From UBA830 sp002295635 (GTDB lineage Bacteria > Pseudomonadota > Alphaproteobacteria > MPNO01 > UBA830), in NCBI GenBank assembly GCA_002295635.1, contig DBHK01000023.1, positions 1-64,000 on the forward strand: a DNA stretch of 64,000 bases, given 5' to 3'. A model generated the notes under the pieces. It was not told where the DNA came from. It ran no database searches and saw only the letters and a list, made by a program, of their open reading frames with translations. The translations under genes and the position numbers were made by a program. Below are positions 16,537 through 23,916 of this stretch, piece by piece. Numbering within the stretch: the stretch's first letter is position 1; the number at the start of each line of letters is the position of its first letter.

Positions 16537-17823
16537 ATGCTGCGCAAGGAAGTAAATGACCTACTGACCCAAACGGACAAAGGAACGCCCATGGGCGAGT
16601 TATTCCGTCAGTACTGGCTACCTGCAATGCTGGCAGAAGAACTGCCGGAAAACGACTGTCCGCCCGTCCGAGTCGAGTTGCTGGGTGAGAAAATGGTCGC
16701 ATTCCGAGACTCTAAGGGTCGTTACGGGCTGATAGAGGAATTTTGTGCTCACCGCCGCGTATCATTGTGGTTCGGCAGAAACGAAGATTGTGGTTTGCGC
16801 TGCCCCTACCACGGTTGGAAATTCGACGTGGAAGGCAACTGTATGGAGATACCGTCCGAACCGGAGGACAGCGTGGTCCGGCAAGAGGCAAAGTTGCAAG
16901 CATACCCGCTGATCAAGGTCGGGGACATTCTATGGACACATATGGGCGATCCGACGAATCGTCCCGCGGAACCGGAATGGGAGTTTGCGACGGTGAAACC
17001 AGAACAAACTGTTTCCACGAAACGTTTACAGGAGTGCAACTGGTTGCAAGGATTGGAAGGTGGAATCGATTCCAGCCATGTATCTTGGCTGCATTCGATG
17101 GAACTGGAACGCGACCCTCTTTTCAAAGGTGCCAAAGCAAATAAATTCAACATGGGAGACATGAAGCCCATCTTCGAAGTTCGGGATTCAGAAGGCGGAC
17201 TTTATGTGGCCGCGCGTAGGAATGTCGAAGGCGGGAAATATTACTGGCGGATTACGCAGTGGGTTATGCCATGCTTCACTATGATCGCACCCCGCGCCGA
17301 TCACCCGCAGCATGGCCATTTCTGGGTGCCGATCAATGACGAAAACTGCTGGACGTGGAGCTATGACTACCATCCTGATCGACCGTTGACAGCCGAAGAA
17401 CGCCAAGCTTGCCTCGATGGTAAGGGTATTCATGTACCGCTTATACCCGGCACATATCGCTCAGCTCAAAACAAAGACAACGATTACTTGATCGACCGGG
17501 AAGCACAGAAACGTGGTGAAACCTATTCTGGCGTGATGGGGTTTGGCATGCAGGATGCATCGCTACAGGAATCAATGGGTCCGATTGTGGACCGGTCTCG
17601 TGAGAACCTAGTGCCGACGGATTACGGAATTGTTATGACCCGTAACAAGCTACGTAAGGCCGCAAATGACTTGGCGAATAAAGGAATTATGCCGACAGGA
17701 CGCAAATCAGAACACATGAAAGTACGGTCGGTTGCGGTCGTTTTGGATCCGGAGGAGGATTATACCGAAGCCTGTAAGGAAGCCTTCAAGACAAACACCG
17801 GAAAGGAGCGTGTAACGGTTTAG
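16537..17823 (+). CDS. Rieske oxygenase alpha subunit, phthalate 4,5-dioxygenase-like (second copy)
   Basis: A 428-residue paralogue of the product at 6284, colinear over its length. Rieske ligands C70-x-H72 and C89-x2-H92, iron ligands D178, H181, H186 (GGIDSSHVSWLH), and the family N-terminus TPMGELFRQYWLP. A GGAGA sequence precedes the ATG. Divergence between the two copies is spread over the whole protein, including around the iron pocket (HVSWLHS here, HVGFLHA in the other), so they probably accept different substrates rather than being a recent duplicate. No ferredoxin or reductase gene is adjacent. Stops 38 bases before the convergent ligJ-like gene. Confidence 0.91.
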   Translation: MLRKEVNDLLTQTDKGTPMGELFRQYWLPAMLAEELPENDCPPVRVELLGEKMVAFRDSKGRYGLIEEFCAHRRVSLWFGRNEDCGLRCPYHGWKFDVEGNCMEIPSEPEDSVVRQEAKLQAYPLIKVGDILWTHMGDPTNRPAEPEWEFATVKPEQTVSTKRLQECNWLQGLEGGIDSSHVSWLHSMELERDPLFKGAKANKFNMGDMKPIFEVRDSEGGLYVAARRNVEGGKYYWRITQWVMPCFTMIAPRADHPQHGHFWVPINDENCWTWSYDYHPDRPLTAEERQACLDGKGIHVPLIPGTYRSAQNKDNDYLIDREAQKRGETYSGVMGFGMQDASLQESMGPIVDRSRENLVPTDYGIVMTRNKLRKAANDLANKGIMPTGRKSEHMKVRSVAVVLDPEEDYTEACKEAFKTNTGKERVTV

Positions 17824-17861
17824 AGTTCTTTTCTTGCCGCTGAACAATCGCCAGCTAACCA

Positions 17862-18872
17862 CTAAAATGTCAGCCTTGGAAAAACTTTACGGACATTGCC
17901 GCTAAAAATCTCAGTGCGTTCAGCATCAGTCAAATTGGGCGTACCATCGATGTACCGCTTGGTATCGTCATAGTTAAAACCCGTTTCAGGATCGACCCCA
18001 CGAACCGCCCCGACCATTTCCGAGGCAAACAGGATATTCTTGGTCGGGATTACCTTAGTCATGCAGTCGATCCCCGGTTGATGATAAACACATGTGTCGA
18101 AAAATACGTTTTCCAGAAGGTGTTCATCCAGTGACGGCTTTCCCATGTCCTGTGCAAGCCCACGATAGCGACCCCAGTGGAATGGCACCGCACCACCGCC
18201 ATGTGGAATAATGAATTTAAGTGTCGGAAAGTCTTTGAACAGATCGCCAAGGATCAGCTGCATGAATACCGTCGTGTCACCGGCGATATAATGCGCGCCA
18301 GTGTGATGGAAATTGGGATTGCAGGAACCACTTACGTGCAACATGCCGGGTACGTCGAGTTCAACCATTTTCTCCCACAATGGGTACCACCATTTGTCGG
18401 TGATCGGTGGATCAGTCCACATCGCACCCGACGGGTCGGGATTCACATTAACACCGATAAAACCCATTTCGTTTACGCATCTCTCCAACTCGGGAATAGA
18501 TTTTGCGGGTTCCACCCCAGGATACTGTGGTAACTGGCAAACCGGCACAAAGCGTTCAGGGTACAAGTCACAGACGCGTCGCACCATATTGTTGCAGATC
18601 TCTGCCCAATAATAGCTGGTTTGCTCTGTCCCTAGGTGGTGCCCCATACCCACCGCCCTCGGCGAAAATATAGTCATGTCCGTACCGCGTTCCTGCTGAA
18701 GCTTTATTTGCGCCGGCTCTATGCGCTCTCGGATTTCTTCATCTTTGATCCTAAGCTCTGCGCGGGTCGGCAAAAACGACGGGTCAGCATCCAGGCCTGC
18801 CAGCTGTTCTCTGCGGTAATCGGTCAGCTGCTCCGGTTCGGTCGTGTAATGTCCATGACAGTCAATGATCAT
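17862..18872 (-). CDS. ligJ: 4-oxalomesaconate hydratase (amidohydrolase family, LigJ type)
   Basis: Hydrates 4-oxalomesaconate to 4-carboxy-4-hydroxy-2-oxoadipate in the protocatechuate 4,5-cleavage and gallate pathways. The protein has the LigJ layout: MIIDCHGHY at the N-terminus (metal ligands H6, H8), ERGTDMTIFSPR, NPDPSG, MLHVSGSCNP (H179), FIIPHGGGAVP (H224), DTCVYHQPGID and FASEMVGAVRG (E285, a Glu where most amidohydrolase-2 members have Asp). As I recall LigJ of Sphingobium, these positions and surrounding words match closely. AGAGAGGA precedes the ATG. 336 residues, normal. Alternative: another ACMSD-family hydrolase or decarboxylase, less likely given the Glu and the motif agreement. 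The pathway partners LigAB, LigC, LigI and LigK are not in the window. Confidence 0.85.
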   Translation of the reverse strand: MIIDCHGHYTTEPEQLTDYRREQLAGLDADPSFLPTRAELRIKDEEIRERIEPAQIKLQQERGTDMTIFSPRAVGMGHHLGTEQTSYYWAEICNNMVRRVCDLYPERFVPVCQLPQYPGVEPAKSIPELERCVNEMGFIGVNVNPDPSGAMWTDPPITDKWWYPLWEKMVELDVPGMLHVSGSCNPNFHHTGAHYIAGDTTVFMQLILGDLFKDFPTLKFIIPHGGGAVPFHWGRYRGLAQDMGKPSLDEHLLENVFFDTCVYHQPGIDCMTKVIPTKNILFASEMVGAVRGVDPETGFNYDDTKRYIDGTPNLTDAERTEIFSGNVRKVFPRLTF

Positions 18873-19030
18873 GACGACGTTCCTCTCTTTTCGATCTCGT
18901 TTACGGGGCTCGCGAGAGCTCGTTCGCTACATTCTAAATAAACCTTCAGTGGATTGGGAGAGCGACCCATTGGTTAATTTCACGGGGTCGTTTATCGATA
19001 GTACACAAAATAGGATAAATTAGATCTATA

Positions 19031-19168
19031 CCTGTTGATAAAGGAAATATCGCAACCTGCTATGGACGCGGTCCTTTCAACGACATCACCGTTGAATACG
19101 ACGGCTACATTTACCCCTTTAAGAAGTATAAGACGCTTAATGCATCCGCGGAGGGTAAGTTTAACTGA
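19031..19168 (+). pseudogene. C-terminal gene fragment, unrecognised
   Basis: An open stretch of 45 codons ending in TGA reads protein-like sequence (PVDKGNIATCYGRGPFND, then VEYDGYIYPFKKYK). It has no ATG, GTG or TTG start in frame, and an in-frame stop lies a few codons upstream. It looks like the tail of a former gene. I do not recognise the family. The remainder of the 378-base gap between the ligJ-like gene and tRNA-Ser (18873-19030 and 19169-19250) shows nothing I can assign. Confidence 0.3.
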
Positions 19169-19250
19169 GTTACATGCGTGATTGCTGTTTTAACGTTGGA
19201 GATGCTTATAAAAGCCACCAGAACAACCGGACTATCGATTTGATTCGAAT

Positions 19251-19340
19251 TGGCGGAGAGAGAGGGATTCGAACCCTCGAAACGGTTACCCGTTTACTGA
19301 TTTAGCAAACCAGCGCCTTCAGCCACTCGGCCACCTCTCC
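19251..19340 (-). tRNA. tRNA-Ser (GCT)
   Basis: A 90-nt class II tRNA read on the minus strand. The acceptor GGAGAGG pairs with TCTCTCC, discriminator G, CCA encoded (19251-19253). The D-arm reads GCCGAGTGGCTGAAGGC, the anticodon stem-loop CTGGT-TTGCTAA-ATCAG gives anticodon GCT, there is a long variable arm (AAACGGGTAACCGTTT), and the T-loop is GTTCGAATC. These are typical tRNA-Ser features. It lies inside the accessory region, between the catabolic genes and the small unknown genes. Confidence 0.97.
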
Positions 19341-19377
19341 GCCGGGAGCGGTTTTTTACACGCTGTATGCAAGGGCG

Positions 19378-19406
19378 TATTTAACCGAGCAGTACCCTCT
19401 AAGCAA
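19378..19406 (-). promoter_or_regulatory. probable promoter of tRNA-Ser
   Basis: On the minus strand TTGCTT (19406-19401), a 17-base spacer and TAAATA (19383-19378). The -10 element ends 37 bases before the mature tRNA 5' end, allowing a 5' leader of about 30 nt. Moderate match to the sigma70 consensus. Confidence 0.45.
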
Positions 19407-19722
19407 TACGGAAAACTGTGCTTTCTCCTCAATTTCCAGTTCTAATTTCAACGATGAAGGTGCCGCTTACGCATGTAGGATAAAAACTATCGCCTACTTG
19501 AAATTTCAAACTATTCCAGCTGGCTGCCTCTACCCCTTATCATAAGGGTTTCTGGTTTGGTTTGTGTTAGCAGGGGTTCAAAGGAATGGAATGATGGACT
19601 TAATCATCTTCAGAATTCCTTAGAATACCGTAAGGCGTATTTTATAGTATCCCACGCTTATCTTATTTTATCCAAATCCTCCTGGAAACTCGTCCGTTGA
19701 TTAATTTTTATATAAATTGTTA

Positions 19723-19751
19723 TTGCGAATAATTCGCATTCGCACTATATA
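19723..19751 (+). promoter_or_regulatory. promoter of the candidate structured RNA / small gene
   Basis: TTGCGA (19723-19728), exactly 17 bases, then TATATA (19746-19751), in an A+T-rich stretch. It would start transcription around 19757-19759, precisely where the long inverted repeat begins. That agreement is the main reason to believe both the promoter and the RNA. Confidence 0.55.
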
Positions 19752-19756
19752 TTGAG

Positions 19757-19870
19757 TCCCGTTCTGCTCCGATTCTTCAGAAGGAAACCCCCTGATGTTT
19801 CCGGAAGAGAGCCCTGAGTTTCATTTATCATCTTCAACCAGGGGGGCAGAACGGCCCAGAATCTTCGGGG
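19757..19870 (+). ncRNA. candidate structured RNA (multi-arm junction), leader of the next gene or independent sRNA
   Basis: A 12-bp closing stem (19759-19770 CCGTTCTGCTCC with 19843-19854 GGGGCAGAACGG, one G-U pair) encloses a long hairpin. That hairpin has an outer helix TTCTTC (19773-19778) with GAAGAG (19804-19809), an asymmetric internal loop, and an inner helix GGAAAC (19783-19788) with GTTTCC (19797-19802) over a CCCCCTGA-rich loop. A weaker third arm may use CCTG/CAGG (about 19812-19841), giving a three-way junction. A short CCC/GGG hairpin follows, and the ATG of the small gene is at 19880. I could not match it to SRP RNA, 6S RNA, tmRNA, RNase P or a riboswitch class I know. Either a cis-regulatory leader or an sRNA. 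The rest of the gap, 19341-19722, shows only A+T-rich sequence. Confidence 0.45.
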
Positions 19871-19879
19871 TAGGTATCT

Positions 19880-20164
19880 ATGAATGACCCAAGCGATGAA
19901 CAAGAAAGATCTACTATTAATGATTTGCAGGACGTCATGAAACGCCTGAGCCTTGCGATAAATGTAGCAGAGACCGTAATGGCGAAAAGTGCTGTGGATT
20001 ATATTCCGAACGCGCTTTTAAACATCACTATTTCGAGAATTATCGCCGCTGAAGGCAAAGCTAATACCGCGAATTTACTCTCTACATTAGCTCAAATGAT
20101 AAGCGATGGAGTAGACCCCGAGAAGGGAGGCCCGGTGAGGCTATCTAGAACTCGGGCAGATTAA
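19880..20164 (+). CDS. small hypothetical protein downstream of structured leader
   Basis: A 94-residue soluble protein, acidic N-terminus (MNDPSDEQER), predicted mostly helical in the middle (DVMKRLSLAINVAETVM and ISRIIAAEGKANTANLL) and ending in a basic RLSRTRAD tail. GGTAGG stands before the ATG at a workable distance. No recognisable domain, signal peptide or membrane segment. It lies directly behind the candidate structured RNA and its promoter, which suggests that it is the regulated gene. Whether it is translated is not proven. Confidence 0.5.
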   Translation: MNDPSDEQERSTINDLQDVMKRLSLAINVAETVMAKSAVDYIPNALLNITISRIIAAEGKANTANLLSTLAQMISDGVDPEKGGPVRLSRTRAD

Positions 20165-20388
20165 GCATTTTAATCCGTTGGACCTGCGATACCCTATAGT
20201 TCTGTTCACCATCAAATAATTAAATAGCTAATTGAATTGCGCCTCCGACAAATGTAATTAAATGGAGATGCGGCTACCGCGGATTATATCAAAATCTCGC
20301 CATATCTCGATATAGTACCCCGAAATTTTTATAGATGGGACGTCATGTCATCGACGGTGCTAAAAATAATCTGGGTAACTTATGATTT

Positions 20389-20979
20389 TTGCAATCCAAC
20401 CGAGAGAAAAATTCAAAACAGAAAAAACAAATCCATGATCAGGTTTTATTACGTATACCGAGCCTGAATAAGTTGGTTCGGATTATGATTATTGAATGGC
20501 GTAAAAATACAATCGACCGCATTAATAGAGATCCACTTTTTAACAATGGCTTGCATTGGACCACTGTCGTAAGCGAGAAGCTTCTGCTAGCTATTATTGG
20601 AGCTCTTACCATGCTTGCGGCGGTAATGGATATCGTCTCCTTGTGGGATATGCGAGCAGTTGAGCTCTCAGATTTATTCCTGTTTTTCATATATGCCGAG
20701 ATAGTGGGAATGGTCGGCGCATTCTATGTTAGTAGGCGTATACCGGTGACCTTACCCATAATTATCGCCATCACCGCACTCTGCAGGACTCTAATCGGCC
20801 AAGGGAAAGAAGCAGATCCGACGACTTTACTAGCCGCAGCGGGAGCGATTTTTATTCTGGCTGGTTCAGCTTACGTTATGAGTTTAAAAGACAAACTTAG
20901 TATGGAAAAAGAAGTGCTGAGATCCTCGATGAAGAAAAAAAGTAAAAATAAACGGGCTAGCGTGTTCCAAGATGAATAA
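20389..20979 (+). CDS. PsiE-family (phosphate-starvation-inducible E) membrane protein
   Basis: Up to 196 residues with about four membrane segments. The core reads AVELSDLFLFFIYAEIVGMVG, followed by SRRIPVTLPIIIAITALCRTLI and DPTTLLAAAGAIFILAGSAYV, the pattern of PsiE proteins (acidic residue before LFLFFIYxE, then RIPVxxPI). The C-terminus is a lysine-rich cytoplasmic tail. The listed start is TTG at 20389, giving an unusual basic N-terminal extension; an ATG at 20485 would start just before the membrane domain and may be the true start. The molecular role of PsiE is not established. The flanking gaps 20165-20388 and 20980-21136 show nothing assignable. Confidence 0.8.
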   Translation: MQSNREKNSKQKKQIHDQVLLRIPSLNKLVRIMIIEWRKNTIDRINRDPLFNNGLHWTTVVSEKLLLAIIGALTMLAAVMDIVSLWDMRAVELSDLFLFFIYAEIVGMVGAFYVSRRIPVTLPIIIAITALCRTLIGQGKEADPTTLLAAAGAIFILAGSAYVMSLKDKLSMEKEVLRSSMKKKSKNKRASVFQDE

Positions 20980-21136
20980 AGGATAGACTGATCCATCTCT
21001 AGTTATCTCAATCTGTTAATGACTCACATCATCTACTCGACAGCGTGAAAAATTATCGGTACTGGGTAAGAAATACTGGGTCGTTACAAAGAAAGTTAAA
21101 TGCCCTCATTTAATTTAAATGATGAAATGAACTTGC

Positions 21137-22852
21137 TTAATTAGATCCCGCTGCGTCATCTAGAATAACATTCAAAATGGCAGTTGTACCACCTTCTACT
21201 TCTTGTCGTGCCTTTTTTAATGCAGCGGGGAGATCAGAAAGTTTATCGACCCGGCAGCCATAAAAGCCAAATGGCGAACCAAGCTCTGAATAGTCTAGGT
21301 CAGTGATTGTATGCCCAACAGATGTATTATGTTCCGCCGCAACTCCGTCCGGATAGTAGGTATGGTGCTCCTTGCGCATCGCGGAGTAACCACCATTGTT
21401 AAATATGACAATCAATACCGGCAGATCCCTGTGTTTCGAGAGAGCAAGGCTCTGGACAACTGGATTATACATGAAAGAACCATCACCAATTACCGATACA
21501 ACGAGACGGTCTCTCATTGCCAGTTTGGTGCCGAGCGCTAGACCGAGCCCCTGTCCCAACCCACCGGACGGAACACTAAAGAATGACTGCGGTCCTTGGA
21601 ATGCGAGATGTCGGACGATAATCGGTCGATGGGTAATTGTTTCGTCAATATAGACAGAGTCGTCAGGCAAAATATTCCCAAGCATCGCACAGAGACCGAC
21701 AGGCGTAATAGTGTTTTTCGCGAGCGAGGCATGTTCGAGAGATTTTTTGCCGGCTACGAGATTATCATGCGCCGCCGACCATTTCCTAAAACGCGAGGCC
21801 ACAACCGCAGCGTCCACGCCCTTCTCGCGGATCACCGCGACTAGGGACTTTAGCGTTGCAACCGCATCTCCTTCAAGGAATATATCGGCCTGCAAGCTCT
21901 GGTGTACCATATGTGGACGAAACGGGGTCTCGTCGATATTCACAATTTTCGCCTTAGCCGGCTTCGCACTCGGGGGTGTCCAAGGCGCGCGAGCACGAAG
22001 TGTTAGCACAACATCGCTGTCATGTAGATATTCTGGCTCCCCCATACCTTGGTACATAGGGTGGTCCTTGGGAAAATTGGTAAAATCGAGCCAGCGGCAT
22101 TCGGAAACTGGAATTGCTAACAGGTCTGCTAGTTCAATCGTCGCGGCGTAGCCGGCAGGATCACGGCCGATTGACTCGGCCACAATAGCTGGGGCCTTAG
22201 AGGTAAGGAGCATATCAGCGACCGCCTCGATATCAGTGCTAGGGGGGGCAGGCTTGGGCGCAGGGGGAACCTTACGGGGGTTCTGGGGAGGCGTCCAGCC
22301 GTGGAGCATGGTTTCGATAGGGATCGACATATAAACCGGCCCAGGGGGAGACCGCTGCGCCATTTCACCTGCGCGGATGAGCTGCTCGTGTAACGTATGC
22401 GGACTACTGACAGGCTGGGACCACTTTGTAATGCGATCTACAAGGCTAGATGGTCCCCCGACTACCGATAACACGCCATGCCATTGCGGTCCGGGCTCGA
22501 AGCCTCCCTGTTCGCTATAAGTCTGGGACTCGCCAGAAACAACCACCATGGGCAACCCAGCCCGATTGGCCGCATCGATACCCATTGACCCTTGCAGTAA
22601 TCCAACACCAGTGTGCAACATGACAGCCTGCATACGGCCGGTGAATGCCGTGTATCCCATCGCGAGATTGACCGCGAGGGTTTCATGGGCGCAGCTCAGA
22701 TACTCTGGCCCTTTGGATCTTTCCTTAGCCTGTCGTGCAAATGCTTCCCAGACTGAACCCCACTCCGATCCCGGAGAAGCCATCACGTAATCAATATCGA
22801 GCCGGCGAAAAGCCTCAACTATTGCCTCACCACCATCCATATAGTTCTTCAT
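21137..22852 (-). CDS. thiamine-diphosphate-dependent enzyme (acetolactate synthase-like)
   Basis: A 571-residue three-domain ThDP enzyme. The N-terminal PYR domain carries the activating Glu in SCAHETLAVNLAMGY. The central domain is linked by a proline-rich stretch (PRKVPPAPKPAPPS). The C-terminal PP domain has the cofactor signature from GDGSF to FNNGGY. The family includes acetolactate synthase, benzoylformate decarboxylase, oxalyl-CoA decarboxylase and sulphopyruvate decarboxylase; the sequence does not pick one. No small regulatory subunit (IlvN) is adjacent, so it is not a normal IlvB. An ATG at 22888 is also possible, but AAAGGA is properly placed for the ATG at 22852. Single gene, minus strand, next to the GST pair. 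Confidence 0.85.
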   Translation of the reverse strand: MKNYMDGGEAIVEAFRRLDIDYVMASPGSEWGSVWEAFARQAKERSKGPEYLSCAHETLAVNLAMGYTAFTGRMQAVMLHTGVGLLQGSMGIDAANRAGLPMVVVSGESQTYSEQGGFEPGPQWHGVLSVVGGPSSLVDRITKWSQPVSSPHTLHEQLIRAGEMAQRSPPGPVYMSIPIETMLHGWTPPQNPRKVPPAPKPAPPSTDIEAVADMLLTSKAPAIVAESIGRDPAGYAATIELADLLAIPVSECRWLDFTNFPKDHPMYQGMGEPEYLHDSDVVLTLRARAPWTPPSAKPAKAKIVNIDETPFRPHMVHQSLQADIFLEGDAVATLKSLVAVIREKGVDAAVVASRFRKWSAAHDNLVAGKKSLEHASLAKNTITPVGLCAMLGNILPDDSVYIDETITHRPIIVRHLAFQGPQSFFSVPSGGLGQGLGLALGTKLAMRDRLVVSVIGDGSFMYNPVVQSLALSKHRDLPVLIVIFNNGGYSAMRKEHHTYYPDGVAAEHNTSVGHTITDLDYSELGSPFGFYGCRVDKLSDLPAALKKARQEVEGGTTAILNVILDDAAGSN

Positions 22853-23237
22853 GCTATGGTATTCCTTTACCTTTTTCCGCCCGGTCACGAAGGGAAAGTC
22901 TATCGCGCCTCGAACACATGGGATAGATAGGGATTAGATATAAAATTGACGTCGACATGAACCCCAATGCCAAGCCCGACAAGTATTCTAGAGACCACAC
23001 GTATTTCTGAAAACGCGGTATAAAGTATGGTGATAAAGCCCTTTTCAGACAAAGCCCATGATTCTTGATCCGTGCAAACAGCCCTGTACGAGAATTTTTA
23101 GGTTTGACGGTTTGACCGGATGGTGTTTACTCTAAACTTTTTAATCTTTTTTCTACTTGGTTCGGCCTCCCAGGAACCGTGTCCAACAATCATGTCCGGT
23201 TACGCCGGTAACAATACGCTGTCTTGAGGTATGGCGC
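22853..23237. other. intergenic, nothing assignable
   Basis: A 385-base gap between the ThDP enzyme start and the end of the GST gene. It holds the ribosome binding site AAAGGA (22861-22868, minus strand) of the ThDP gene. I see no coding stretch, RNA fold or repeat that I could defend. Confidence 0.5.
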
Positions 23238-23897
23238 TTAGACCAGATCACCTATTTCTTCGCGCGTCGGAGTATCCATGCCGCGGTGGACCCCCGGTCG
23301 ATCTCCGACCTCTTCATACCAGCGTCTTAAATTCGGCAACTTTTTGAAGTCTAACCGAACCCAACTATGTAACGCTATCCACGGAAAGATAGCGATATCA
23401 GCAATCGAATAAACACCGCCGGTCAAATAGGTTTTGTCGGCCAATTCTCGGTCCATGACCTTACATAAGCGATCTACTTCGTAGGCATATCGCTTTCTGC
23501 CATAAGCGATGTCGTCGTCTTGGGCGTTGTCGGGGTGCTGGTAAAGAAAATGGAACGCCTGCCCAAAATTCGGTCCGATGCCACCCATTTGCCACATTAA
23601 CCATTGGACCGTCGACCAGTACCCATCCTCATCTCCGGGCATGAACATTCCGGTCTTTTCCGCAAGATACAGAAGGATAGCGCCGGATTCGAACAGCGAC
23701 AGTGTTTTCCCATCCGGTCCCTCAGGATCGACGATAGCGGGAATACGCCCGTTAGCGCTGATTTTTAGAAATTCTGGCGCGTACTGATCACCCGCAGTTA
23801 TATCGATAATGTGAGTGCAGTAGTCGAGTCCGCATTCTTCTAACATGATCGACACTTTGCGCCCATTTGACGTCCGATAGGTATAAAGATCGATCAC
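23238..23897 (-). CDS. glutathione S-transferase family protein (YfcG/Nu-like), copy 2
   Basis: A 219-residue GST: thioredoxin-fold N-terminal domain with TSNGRKVSIMLEE (the TxNGxKV motif of YfcG/Ure2p-like enzymes) and NGRIPAIVDPEG, then SLFESGAILLYLAEK for the glutathione gamma-glutamyl contact, and an all-helical C-terminal domain with SIADIAIFPW. YfcG-type enzymes act as disulfide reductases or thiol transferases; some GSTs in catabolic clusters act on aromatic intermediates. Start is GTG at 23897 with no clear ribosome binding site. It is 19 bases behind a related GST gene and is probably cotranscribed with it. Confidence 0.9.
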   Translation of the reverse strand: MIDLYTYRTSNGRKVSIMLEECGLDYCTHIIDITAGDQYAPEFLKISANGRIPAIVDPEGPDGKTLSLFESGAILLYLAEKTGMFMPGDEDGYWSTVQWLMWQMGGIGPNFGQAFHFLYQHPDNAQDDDIAYGRKRYAYEVDRLCKVMDRELADKTYLTGGVYSIADIAIFPWIALHSWVRLDFKKLPNLRRWYEEVGDRPGVHRGMDTPTREEIGDLV

Positions 23898-23916
23898 CGG
23901 AACTACGTTCTTGATT

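Noticed and set aside
19797..19818. TCCGGAAG-AGAG-GCCCTGAG words resembling the SRP RNA apical loop
   Set aside because: The flanking helix needed for the SRP domain is absent, and the TTTCC part pairs better in the GGAAAC/GTTTCC hairpin.
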